Shown here piece after piece: positions 16,450 through 24,187 of a DNA stretch of 27,354 nucleotides; the stretch's first letter is position 1, and each line of letters begins with the position of its first letter. The position numbers and the translations under genes were made by a program. The notes under the pieces were generated by a model, which saw only the letters and a program-made list of their open reading frames with translations, searched no databases and was not told the origin of the DNA. Source of the DNA: Enterospora canceri (taxonomy: Eukaryota > Microsporidia > Enterocytozoonidae); contig LWDP01000029.1 in the NCBI GenBank assembly GCA_002087915.1, positions 1 through 27,354 of the forward strand. The letters are read 5' to 3'.

Positions 16450-17010
16450 ATGATTGAATTACAGGGAGTGATTGAAGTGGTGGGAGAGCCAGGGGCTGGG
16501 AAGACGAATCTGCTGCTGTGGCTTCTTAGGGGAAGAAGATCCATTTACGTTACATCAACAGCAGTGGCACGTAGACTATCAGACAACTACTTGATAGTGC
16601 AATTTGATACGTTTTTAGAATTACGCAAATTTATTCTAATGGATTTGGTGAAAATAGTCAGGTCTAAGGAAGTGGAGAGCGTATTTGTAGATGGATTGGA
16701 CAGGTTTATGTATTCGGAATGCAAGGAGGCGAGTTCAAGGGAAATTGCGCAACTAGGGCTTCAGATGAAGAAATGCTGGTTTAGGTGGAATACTGTTTTT
16801 GTGGTGGTGAATAATTTGTACGAAAATAGACACTGGTGCAATAATGGTGACGTATATAGCCCATTATTGGGATATGGATGGTCGTATGTGGCAAATTGGA
16901 AGTATTTGCTGAAGAAACAGGGTGGAATGAGAGTATTAGAGGACTTGGAAGGAAATGAGGTTATGAAGTTCAAAATAGAGGGATTTGGTAGAATAAGGGT
17001 CGTTGATTGA
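16450..17010 (+). CDS. Minimal RecA/Rad51-paralog-like ATPase
   Basis: A 186-aa protein. Walker A is GEPGAGKT at residues 12-19, and a Walker B-like strand is SVFVDGLD at about 77-84, as in the RecA/Rad51/KaiC core. VFVVVNNLYENR and the following PLLGYGWSYVANWKYLLKK resemble the NQV...G..W......R segment of Rad51 paralogs (Rad55, Rad57, XRCC3 type). No N-terminal helix-hairpin-helix domain is present and the protein is half the size of Rad51, so it is a bare ATPase core. A role in recombination is inferred. Only one or two bases separate its end from the convergent gene. Confidence 0.65.
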   Translation: MIELQGVIEVVGEPGAGKTNLLLWLLRGRRSIYVTSTAVARRLSDNYLIVQFDTFLELRKFILMDLVKIVRSKEVESVFVDGLDRFMYSECKEASSREIAQLGLQMKKCWFRWNTVFVVVNNLYENRHWCNNGDVYSPLLGYGWSYVANWKYLLKKQGGMRVLEDLEGNEVMKFKIEGFGRIRVVD

Positions 17011-17012
17011 TG

Positions 17013-17933
17013 TTATATGCTGGTGAATACCCCTTCATCCGCTTCAGTCTGTTCTTTTTTACGCAGAAATGAATTCAACATGAACACATTCAACAGTACG
17101 AATCCGCCTATTCCTGAGATCAGAAATGTGCTGGTGGCTCTCGTGTAGTAGCTTGAGGGGCTGCTTTGGATTTTAAATGGGCCATTCTTAGCAGTGGATT
17201 CCTTGATTAAATCAGGTAAAATTGTCTTCAGGGTTTCCTTAGGTGTAGTCTGTAAATAGAGGGCAATGGAATACGACATGTAAAATGTTCCAAATGGCTC
17301 AAGTTGTCTCGCATTCTTATGGAGATTGCTCACTACGAATGTTTCATCTGCTATTTTGTTCAGTTTCTGCTCTAATATTGTTGAATTGTATTCCATTTTT
17401 AGATCAATATTAAATATATCGTAGTTTGTGTAATCCAGGTCGTCTAATATCGTAAGTAACTCTGATAATCTCATCTTCTTTTCTGTTTTAACACGTTCTA
17501 CCTTAATATTATCTGCTATTTGGTTATAGAAGCCCTCTTGAATCTTATGCTGATTGGACACAGTCAATATTTTGATCTTTTTATCCAATTTGATCTTTCT
17601 TAATGGATGTATGAAGTAATAAATACTCCGTGCTATGATGTTATCAAATAGAATGTTGTTGTATATCAGGTCTCCTGCTATTTTGAGTTTGTACAAATAT
17701 TTTTTGGTGTCTACCTTACTATTGTATTGAACAATCCTCACTTCTTGGTCTTGTTCAATTATTTGCCCTTTCAGTTGCTCAAAAATATCAGGTTCCTTCT
17801 TGTCAATACAGAAGCTAAATCCATTATTAAAATTGCGATCAATCTTGATATTATCAGGTATTGAGTCCAAACTTGTTCCATAGGCTATGTAGCACTCATG
17901 GGCCATCAAAAAGGAATAATGCATCAGCAGCAT
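17013..17933 (-). CDS. Predicted type I membrane protein, unknown family
   Basis: A 306-aa protein. The N-terminal 17-20 residues (MLLMHYSFLMAHECYIAYG) are a plausible signal peptide. Residues ~20-265 are a hydrophilic, Asn/Lys/Ile-rich domain that would be luminal or extracellular. A hydrophobic helix (STFLISGIGGFVLLNVFML) lies near 268-287, followed by a basic cytosolic start (RKKE) and an acidic end (EADEGVFTSI). This layout is that of ER or Golgi type I proteins or surface receptors. I recognise no family; ER glycan or GPI-transamidase accessory subunits share the layout but no motif was matched. The start has an AT-rich leader (TAAACAAATG). Confidence 0.75.
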   Translation of the reverse strand: MLLMHYSFLMAHECYIAYGTSLDSIPDNIKIDRNFNNGFSFCIDKKEPDIFEQLKGQIIEQDQEVRIVQYNSKVDTKKYLYKLKIAGDLIYNNILFDNIIARSIYYFIHPLRKIKLDKKIKILTVSNQHKIQEGFYNQIADNIKVERVKTEKKMRLSELLTILDDLDYTNYDIFNIDLKMEYNSTILEQKLNKIADETFVVSNLHKNARQLEPFGTFYMSYSIALYLQTTPKETLKTILPDLIKESTAKNGPFKIQSSPSSYYTRATSTFLISGIGGFVLLNVFMLNSFLRKKEQTEADEGVFTSI

Positions 17934-18011
17934 TTGTTTATTTGCATTGTTTTGTTTTATGATTGTTTGCCAACAGCTCTTTGTTATTGATCTGGTATCA
18001 GGTTCCGAGCA

Positions 18012-18242
18012 CTATTTAGTGCTGCTTTTCTTCTCCCTGTATTTCTCGATGTATTTTTCAAAGACCTGAAATTCCTCAAGGAAATTCGTCTTTCCAGCCC
18101 AGCTCACCAGATGAAAAAACGACTTCTGGATCCCCTCGTCCTCGGAAATCGAGTTTGCTTCACATCCCACATAGAGCATTCTGAGCAGATCGTAGTCGTG
18201 TTCCTTCCTTTCCTTACTACCGATTGGTGGTGGAACGAACAT
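18012..18242 (-). CDS. Small conserved-looking protein (76 aa), unknown
   Basis: I start at the ATG at 18242, giving MFVPPPIGSKERKEHDY. The frame continues upstream to another ATG at 18326, only 22 bp from the divergent TFIIA start; those 28 extra residues are hydrophobic and look like leader sequence. The 76-aa form is soluble and helical, with acidic and aromatic residues (QKSFFHLVSWAGKTNFLEEFQVFEKYIEKYRE). No family is recognised; its composition resembles small subunits of nuclear complexes. Confidence 0.55.
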   Translation of the reverse strand: MFVPPPIGSKERKEHDYDLLRMLYVGCEANSISEDEGIQKSFFHLVSWAGKTNFLEEFQVFEKYIEKYREKKSSTK

Positions 18243-18348
18243 AGAAACAAACAAAGGAATTTTTTTATGAATTAGAGACACAATTGCCTTAACTGAAAGG
18301 TAAGCTAAATTAAGCTTAATGATCATATTTCATGCAAAATTTACCCCA

Positions 18349-18750
18349 ATGCAAGTGAATTTAAACAGCAAAAAGGTGGCGTATGATATTATAAATGAGG
18401 TGTGTAAGGAGATTATAGACGACTATTCGGTGAATTTGATAGATTCCAACATAATATACGAACTCAGGGAGGACTGGATGAACAATTTTGAGAGTATGGG
18501 CCTGAGGGAAGAAATCAAGGAGGATGAAAATGAGAGTATAGAGGAAGAGTACTCTGTGTCTGCGACTGATACGGAGGAAGACATAGACATACGAAGGGCG
18601 GAGGAATCAAATAGTTATATTGTGTGTCTATTTGTAAAAGTATCAAAGTCTAAGGGCAAATGGAAGTGTCTCTTCAAAGATGGATTCGCGAATACCGAAG
18701 GCGAAGAAGACCAGCCATTCAATAACGCATCTGGTGAGCTGGAGTGGTAA
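18349..18750 (+). CDS. TOA1: TFIIA large subunit (TOA1)
   Basis: A 133-aa protein from the ATG behind TACCCCA at 18349; an in-frame ATG at 18319 would add ten residues but lies inside the intergenic element. The N-terminus forms the four-helix-bundle part (YDIINEVCKEIIDDYSVNLID, then LREDWMNNFE). An acidic linker follows (EEIKEDENESIEEEYS). The C-terminal beta-barrel part has CLFVKVSKSKGKWKCLFKDG and ends in NNASGELEW, matching the conserved KWKxxLKDG...F.KA.GEAEW end of TFIIA alpha/beta. TFIIA stabilises TBP on promoters. The linker is far shorter than in yeast (286 aa). Confidence 0.88.
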   Translation: MQVNLNSKKVAYDIINEVCKEIIDDYSVNLIDSNIIYELREDWMNNFESMGLREEIKEDENESIEEEYSVSATDTEEDIDIRRAEESNSYIVCLFVKVSKSKGKWKCLFKDGFANTEGEEDQPFNNASGELEW

Positions 18751-18777
18751 ATTATTTTGTACGTTTTAAGCCCTGAA

Positions 18778-19869
18778 ATGGGAATTAAAAATTTATCGAA
18801 GCTCATCAAGAAGCATGCGCCGAATGGAATCAAAACAAGGGACTTCAAGTATTATACTGGCCATAGAATAGCAGTAGATGCATCAATGTGCATCTACCAG
18901 TTTCTGATTTCAGTCAGGTCTGAGGGCGCCAATTTGACTTGGGGTGACTCTACCACAAGCCATTTGAATGGCCTGTTCTATAGGACTATACGGTGGATTG
19001 AGTCTGGTATCACACCTGTCTTCGTATTTGACGGGGAGGCGCCAGCAGCAAAGATCCACGAATTGAGTAAAAGAGAAAAAAGAAGAGAAGAAGCCAGTGA
19101 AAAGTTGAAGGAAGCCCTTGAAGAAAAAGATAGTGAAAAAATATTGAAATATAAAAAGATGAATATGAAAATGGATAAGACACACATAGAAGATGCACAA
19201 ATCTTATTGGATTTGCTGAAGATACCGTATATCACGGCACCAAGTGAAGCAGAGGCATTCTGTGCCTGGATGTGTAAAGAGGGATTTGTGGATGGTGTTG
19301 CAACTGAAGACATGGATACGCTCTGTTTTGGAGCACCTTGTTTGTTGAGGAACTTCAACTCATCGAAGTCCAAGAAGATGCAGATCGATGAATTCAATTT
19401 GAATGCCATTTTGAAGGAATTAGATTTCAAACAGGAACAGTTCATAGATTTATGTATTCTACTTGGCTGTGATTATTCAAGCACGTTGAAGGGGATTGGG
19501 CAGAAGAAGGCGTATGATTTGATTGAGAAATACAAATCAATAGAAGGAATATTTGAGGCAAATCCGGAATTAGAGAAGGAGAATGAGGGCTTTGCCTACA
19601 AAATGGCACGAAGCATCTTTATGGAATTGAGTTCAACCAAAATGAATTCAGAAGTGATGGAAGACAAGGAGAACAAGAAAAATGTAGAGAAACTGAACAA
19701 TATTGTATTCAGGGCAGATGATATCAATTTGGATGATGCAGTGACGTATTTGGTGGATGAAAAGGGATTTGATAAGACGCGAATCACCAACGGAGTCACT
19801 AAGTTGAAATCAGGCAGATCATTCATGAAACAAACCAAAATTGATGCATTCTTTAAGAGAGTGAATTAA
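18778..19869 (+). CDS. FEN1: Flap endonuclease 1 (FEN1/RAD27)
   Basis: A 363-aa protein of typical length. MGIKNLSKLIKKHAP is the conserved start and the Gly2 needed for activity is present; the ATG lies behind AAGCCCTGAA. The N-block has VDAS (Asp34) and FVFDGEAP (Asp85). The I-block has PSEAEAFCAW and TEDMDTLCFG. GCDYSSTLKGIGQKKA is the H3TH motif. The C-terminal PIP box is QTKIDAFF, for PCNA binding. It removes 5' flaps during Okazaki fragment maturation and base-excision repair. It follows the TFIIA gene after only 27 bp. Confidence 0.98.
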   Translation: MGIKNLSKLIKKHAPNGIKTRDFKYYTGHRIAVDASMCIYQFLISVRSEGANLTWGDSTTSHLNGLFYRTIRWIESGITPVFVFDGEAPAAKIHELSKREKRREEASEKLKEALEEKDSEKILKYKKMNMKMDKTHIEDAQILLDLLKIPYITAPSEAEAFCAWMCKEGFVDGVATEDMDTLCFGAPCLLRNFNSSKSKKMQIDEFNLNAILKELDFKQEQFIDLCILLGCDYSSTLKGIGQKKAYDLIEKYKSIEGIFEANPELEKENEGFAYKMARSIFMELSSTKMNSEVMEDKENKKNVEKLNNIVFRADDINLDDAVTYLVDEKGFDKTRITNGVTKLKSGRSFMKQTKIDAFFKRVN

Positions 19870-19905
19870 GCTTAATTATGAAAATATAATTTGGTTTTAT
19901 GCTAA

Positions 19906-20214
19906 ATGAATGACGTATTGATGGGATTATTATTCTATATTGGGCTGGTTTTGATCCAACTTGCCGTATTTATACTCATTCTACTGATATTGATGCTAAT
20001 TGAGCGTCTCTACCAGTGGTATAACGAATACCAAAACAGACTACTTGCTGAGCGCAGAGCACAGTTCCTTGCTTCCAAAACACTCAAAACAGTCTCAACT
20101 GTAACAACATACCATTCCTCTCCTGTTGACAATAACAATGCCTTCTACACAACAACAGTAGTGGAACCTGAAATAGAGAACCATCTCTATACGAAATGTG
20201 TTGAAATTGAGTAA
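19906..20214 (+). CDS. Small membrane protein (102 aa)
   Basis: MNDVLMGLLFYIGL opens a long hydrophobic region (about residues 5-33), most simply one helix or a tight hairpin. An amphipathic/basic stretch (ERLYQWYNEYQNRLLAERRA) follows, then a polar tail ending HLYTKCVEIE. No family is recognised. Its stop codon (TAA, 20212-20214) is immediately followed by the ATG of the next membrane-protein gene, an unusual head-to-tail contact that may mean a shared transcript. A TTAAGCTTAA element overlaps the FEN1 stop 37 bp upstream. Confidence 0.6.
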   Translation: MNDVLMGLLFYIGLVLIQLAVFILILLILMLIERLYQWYNEYQNRLLAERRAQFLASKTLKTVSTVTTYHSSPVDNNNAFYTTTVVEPEIENHLYTKCVEIE

Positions 20215-20585
20215 ATGCCTTTATTTTTATTGTGTTTGATGTGTTTATATATCAAACAAACAAATGCATCCTTAATGTTTAATATTTTTAGTAAGTGGAG
20301 CGAATCTGTGAGTGATCTATCTGGTGAAACAACAATAGGATCAGTTCTACTCTTTATAATGTGGTCTCTAATCATTCTGCTGTTCGTAGGCGTCATTGCA
20401 GCCATTCTTAGATTGATATTCATGTGTTTGATACAAGGAATCTGATAACAGGCCCACAACACGACCAGCAAAACATCACAATTGAAAATAAACCAGCAAC
20501 TCCAGTTGAAAACGTATCATCTGATGATAAAAAGGATAGTAAAACAAGCACTAACGATAAGAATAGCAGTGATGATGACGTATAG
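20215..20585 (+). pseudogene. Small signal-peptide and TM protein interrupted by a frameshift
   Basis: The first frame gives 76 codons: a likely signal peptide (MPLFLLCLMCLYIKQTNA), a short spacer, then one TM helix (SVLLFIMWSLIILLFVGVIAAIL), ending at TGA 20443-20445. A second plus-strand frame is open from 20412 to TAG 20583-20585. It reads as a polar, clearly coding tail (TGPQHDQQNITIENK... ending SSDDDV) and has no ATG of its own. A single-base change between 20412 and 20445 would join them into one ~123-aa type I protein. Causes could be a real mutation, sequencing error or programmed frameshift; no classical slippery heptamer is visible. It ends 8 bp before the convergent ORC4 gene. Confidence 0.55.
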
Positions 20586-20593
20586 TAGGTTTA

Positions 20594-21421
20594 TCACAGT
20601 AAATCACGTACAAATTGTGCACAATTTGCCTTGACATACTCCTCATATTCACAAAAATCAATCAATATTTCACCCATATCAGAAATCAGTCTGAATTCCA
20701 TTAAATCATAGTACGCATACAGCACATCCATATGATCAGAACAGCCCAATTCGATAACATTGGCTTCCTTAAACACCTCGTAGATGCCATTGCTCTTCAC
20801 TCGTCTCTTTTTCTTCTTCAGAATATTCAGAATTACAAAATGCAATGGTTCCATCAAGTCACAGACGAATTCAACTGAATAGAACTCCAATTTGTACTTC
20901 TTGTGGAATTCAAATATCTCTGTATCCTGTTTGAGAGACTTGTGTTCCTTGTAATGGGCCAATTCATCATCGGCTTCCTTATTTTCTTCATAGCCTAAAA
21001 CAAATATTTTGTGCTTAAATCTGCTTCTGACTCGTTTTTCAAATGTATTCAGACATTGCACAGATGTGGACGTAAGACAGACGAAGCAGTTGTGCTTAAG
21101 TGACAGTTCCAAGTAATAGTAGAGTAATGACTGGTTTTGCATGCTGGTACTCAGGTTTAGATCCAGAATAAAGAACTTCTTCTCTGGATTACTGTCCTTC
21201 TTCTGTGTTACGTAAATTGCCTTATATTCAGCCGATTTACTGCATATTTTATCCAATATTTTACTAAGGCATTCTTCTATCACATGAGGATCAGGACCAA
21301 CAATAAGAAGTTGTTCACTCTTCTTGTCCTTGAGAAACCTCTTGATTCTGGCTGCCACTCCTCCAACAGTGTTGTCTTCATTTGGGTAGTTTTCATCCAC
21401 TACTCTTTTTATTTGAGGCAT
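20594..21421 (-). CDS. ORC4: ORC4-like origin recognition complex subunit with degenerate P-loop
   Basis: A 275-aa protein, ATG at 21421. The diagnostic segment is FVCLTSTSVQCLNTFEKRVRSRFKHK (EKRVRSRF at 128-135), equivalent to the LLEKRVKSRFSHR sensor/arginine segment of ORC4. The P-loop position reads LLIVGPDPHVIEE (39-51), lacking GK(S/T), and Walker B is FFILDLNL without the acidic second residue, so ATP binding is probably lost. The C-terminal part would be the winged helix. ORC4 helps mark replication origins. It is much shorter than human ORC4 (436 aa). Confidence 0.65.
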   Translation of the reverse strand: MPQIKRVVDENYPNEDNTVGGVAARIKRFLKDKKSEQLLIVGPDPHVIEECLSKILDKICSKSAEYKAIYVTQKKDSNPEKKFFILDLNLSTSMQNQSLLYYYLELSLKHNCFVCLTSTSVQCLNTFEKRVRSRFKHKIFVLGYEENKEADDELAHYKEHKSLKQDTEIFEFHKKYKLEFYSVEFVCDLMEPLHFVILNILKKKKRRVKSNGIYEVFKEANVIELGCSDHMDVLYAYYDLMEFRLISDMGEILIDFCEYEEYVKANCAQFVRDLL

Positions 21422-21448
21422 CAAATTATACGGTGATTTAAATGAAAT

Positions 21449-21790
21449 TTATTCAGGCTTAGTTTGACAGTGCTTGAATATTTTGGTGTATTTTTCATCA
21501 CCAATATCATTCAATAAGACACATGTTTTGTTTCCAATCCATTTGCTGTCTTCTACGAATATATACGGGATAGAATGCTCTTCACATAGTGCAGGAAGGT
21601 GCATTACCAGATCAGCAGGCTGAGTAGTGCCATTTATGACAAAAATGGACTTATTGGATTCAATGGCTGTGATTTGCTTAGTGCATGCTTTTATACCGGA
21701 TATCAGATTGGTATCTGCCTTTATTACTTCCTTTAGAATTCTCTTGCTCGTTGTTTCATCGGCAAGTGGTTCAGCTATTTTCAGTAACAT
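21449..21790 (-). CDS. NHP2: NHP2-like L7Ae-family protein of H/ACA snoRNPs
   Basis: A 113-aa protein. It starts with IAEPLADETTSKRILKEV, comparable to the PLAxxxxxxK(L/I)xK opening of NHP2. The L7Ae kink-turn core has LISGIKACTKQI, SIFVINGTTQPADLVMHLPALCEEHSIPYIFVEDSKWIG and the final strand TCVLLNDI. HLPALCEEHSIPYIF is the family signature. NHP2 over SNU13 is favoured by the opening and by the spacing. The H/ACA role is pseudouridylation of rRNA. It is the last gene before the gene-poor island; the 27-bp gap to the ORC4 start is AT-rich. Confidence 0.8.
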   Translation of the reverse strand: MLLKIAEPLADETTSKRILKEVIKADTNLISGIKACTKQITAIESNKSIFVINGTTQPADLVMHLPALCEEHSIPYIFVEDSKWIGNKTCVLLNDIGDEKYTKIFKHCQTKPE

Positions 21791-22407
21791 GAAATGAGAG
21801 TAAAATTTGTCAAAAGGGAAAAAGATGTTAAAATGGTATTATGTGTATGAATTAACATAATTTTCCGTTTTGTTGAGGAGCAGATTCTGGGAATCGCTCT
21901 GTGGCTAACACCGCTCAGGCTGCACCTAAAGGTAAAACCTAGAAAGACCGCAAGTTGACATGTGATTGTTTGATTGATTATTGAGAAACAAATAAACAAT
22001 CACAGGTATAAATAGAGATGGGATTTAACCCCATGATCAGTAAATAGGAACCTCGAAGAAGATTGTTAAACAGGTAGAAGACTCTGAGGGAACAGAAAAC
22101 AACACACATTATCATGCCTGACGCGTAATTCCTCATCCACAAGTTCATACTCAAGAGGAAATGAAGAGATAAAGAAAATAGCAGTGTGGGGGAGAAGACT
22201 AGGAAAATCTTTAAACATCACTAATCCGGAGAAGACAATCTATCAGCACAAGACCGAGTTCTAAATTAGGGCAACCCAGAAAAGTAAACAAAGGTAAATA
22301 ACATCAGCTAGTAAACATGACACCGTGAAACACTTGTGAGTAGCTTTATGTCGTAGCCTGAAGCCACGCCATTAACTGGAAGAAAACAGTAGAAATTTAC
22401 CCCAGCA
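21791..22407. other. Gene-free left flank of the transposon island
   Basis: 617 bp with no convincing reading frame. It contains a perfect 11-bp inverted repeat (21961-21971 and 21994-22004, TGTGATTGTTT and complement), a TATAAATA at 22008-22015 and a small ATGGG...CCCAT stem at about 22018-22034. It may hold an RNA gene, but I could match none (U1, U2, U5, U6, 5S, SRP, RNase P and tRNA checked by motif). Confidence 0.5.
21961..22004. repeat. Perfect 11-bp inverted repeat, 22-bp spacer
   Basis: TGTGATTGTTT at 21961-21971 and AAACAATCACA at 21994-22004. It lies just upstream of a TATAAATA. It may be a protein-binding palindrome or RNA stem. Confidence 0.7.
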
Positions 22408-22640
22408 TCTAATTACACTCTGTTACAAAAGTATTGAGACTCAGAATTTAATATTCTTTTTCAGGATTTTAATCGCTTCTTAGAGGGTATTCTATATCAA
22501 AACAACCTGTTTATACTTAATGCAACTCGGATTACATTGAAGTGTTCCCTAATCACAACTTTTACCTGATTGATCAATTCATAAAGTTTACTGTTATTTC
22601 ATATCATAGTGGTCACCTAAACGTATGCATTTTTAGTTAG

Positions 22641-23083
22641 ATGATGCTAAAGACTTATCTATCACTATACTACCTATTCTTTCACATGTGTTCTTATGTT
22701 TTCATGTATTTTGGGCAGATTGTTATCATACTGATTTTTGTATTGATAAGGTTTTATAATGATAAACGAAGTAATGGCATGCTATATAAGTTATATATAA
22801 ATATTAGAAGTCATTGTGATATCAATAAACTTCAGGAATATTGCATCTGAATTGCTACCAACAAAAAAGATTGAAATATTCGAAACATTACATTTCTCTA
22901 GTAAATAAATATGATTCTGTTGAGAAAAACATGATTGTGATGTTGAATAACAACGCTTTTGTTGTTTTTAAAGCGTTTTCTTCATCTAGAACACCTAATT
23001 TTATTCAGAAACATGATATCAGGGATCATGAACAAACGTTAAACGAATATGTTTTTGCGATATTAGACAGGAACAGCAAATAA
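22641..23083 (+). pseudogene. Two overlapping AT-rich frames inside the transposon, perhaps one broken gene
   Basis: Frame 1 (22641-22850) starts MMLKTYLSLYYLF, with one or two membrane helices up to FVLIRFYNDKR. Frame 2 is open from 22829 to 23083 and is hydrophilic (VEKNMIVMLNNNAFVVFKAF). They overlap, so one frameshift near 22829-22847 would join them into a ~145-aa membrane protein. No family is recognised. They could be passenger or decayed transposon coding sequence, or chance frames in AT-rich DNA. Confidence 0.25.
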
Positions 23084-23602
23084 TTGCGCCTGGGTCAGGT
23101 ACATCACCCATAGATGACTAAGACACGATGAACAATAAAGTACGATACATCACTACCTAGTTCCAGTGTGAATGTGTACTTGATCGATTGCTTTTCATTT
23201 ACTGATTTCCAAAAATCGTTTAATAAACTTAGTCGAATGACTCGGACCCTTTCGTAGACCTTGAATATGGCTTATAAACATTGATTTAAACCATTAAATA
23301 TCCTTCTACCTTCACAGCCTTGATATNTTTTTGCGATATTAGACAGGAACAGCAAATAATTGCGCCTGGGTCAGGTACATCACCCATAGATGACTAAGAC
23401 ACGATGAACAATAAAGTACGATACATCACTACCTAGTTCCAGTGTGAATGTGTACTTGATCGATTGCTTTTCATTTACTGATTTCCAAAAATCGTTTAAT
23501 AAACTTAGTCGAATGACTCGGACCCTTTCGTAGACCTTGAATATGGCTTATAAACATTGATTTAAACCATTAAATATCCTTCTACCTTCACAGCCTTGAT
23601 AT
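23052..23602. repeat. Perfect 275-bp tandem duplication with a single N between copies
   Basis: 23052-23326 and 23328-23602 look identical and are separated only by the N at 23327. An exact repeat meeting at an unknown base is the pattern of two overlapping contig ends joined by a nominal gap, so this is probably an assembly artefact and not biology. Confidence 0.9.
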
Positions 23603-23740
23603 TGGTATCAATATTGGTTTGAATTTGATCAAATGTAATATGATTTTCTGTCTCTTTGTACCGAACGATTCAAGTAAAACAATCATTAAAGATACCAATA
23701 ATACAACTCAAAACTACTTATAATAGGCATTTTAACATTT

Positions 23741-23760
23741 GTCTCAATACTTTTGTAACA
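23741..23760 (-). repeat. Internal extra copy of the transposon end
   Basis: GTCTCAATACTTTTGTAACA is identical to 23911-23930 and in the same orientation, 170 bp further inside. It then diverges. It may be an inner direct repeat of an IR/DR transposon end or the trace of a nested insertion. Confidence 0.85.
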
Positions 23761-24016
23761 CTTTTTTGTTTACCATGTAAAGTTTTACCCCTATCATGGC
23801 ATATGTGACAGGAGAAGAGAATCTGCATACAGAAACGGAATTTTAACATCAGGATACGTACGTAGGGTGAGTGAAATGGTTCAACATGATGTTGTGAAGG
23901 GTTAACAACAGTCTCAATACTTTTGTAACAGAGTGTATCTAATGCTACTAGATTTCTTACCAAAAGTATGCCAAGAATAGTTGAAAGAATCAGACAGCGA
24001 ATATGAGGAACTGATC

Positions 24017-24187
24017 ATGCCTGACACATCTCAAACAGAGGCGCGAGACGAGCAGTGCCCCAGACGAAACCTCCGAGACCTCGTGTTCGAAGGAGAAACG
24101 ATACAAACAGGGCCAGAGGCTCTGCTAGCAATGCGGGACACGCTACGCGGACCATGGCAATTTTATTCTAGTCGTCGACGGGAGTAG
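24017..24187 (+). other. GC-rich open frame fragment, possible coding relic
   Basis: A 56-codon frame (MPDTSQTEARDEQ ... GPWQFYSSRRRE, stop TAG at 24185-24187) much richer in G and C than the surrounding AT-rich island. The frame is open from 23981 but begins with TTG after a stop. No family is recognised. It could be the end of a decayed gene or retroelement polyprotein. Confidence 0.25.

Larger units (their letters stand above)
22414..23937. mobile_element. Terminal-inverted-repeat DNA transposon relic, Tc1-like ends, no transposase seen
   Basis: Perfect 27-bp inverted repeats bound the element (22414-22440 and 23911-23937), beginning TACACTCTGTTACAAAAGTA. The ACAAAAGTATTGAGAC portion resembles Tc1/mariner ends. 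The sequence TCTAAT occurs right outside both ends (22408-22413 and 23938-23943), so the target-site duplication is either 6 bp or just the TA included in the ends. A third, 20-bp end copy lies inside the right end at 23741-23760 in the same orientation as the outer right end, an IR/DR-like layout. No transposase with DDE motifs is visible. The interior carries two short AT-rich frames and an assembly join, so the apparent 1.52 kb may truly be about 1.25 kb. Confidence 0.8.

Noticed and set aside
22008..22075. Possible U6 snRNA (TATA box followed by GGAAC...AGAAGATT)
   Set aside because: The invariant ACAGAGA box is absent and the rest does not match U6.
23718..23963. Minus-strand frame spanning both right-end repeats, considered as transposase
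   Set aside because: No DDE or helix-turn-helix motif is recognisable and it runs through the terminal repeat itself.
22112..24025. ATCATGCCTGAC present on both sides of the transposon
   Set aside because: A 12-base match is expected by chance several times in a window of this size, and it is not adjacent to the ends.
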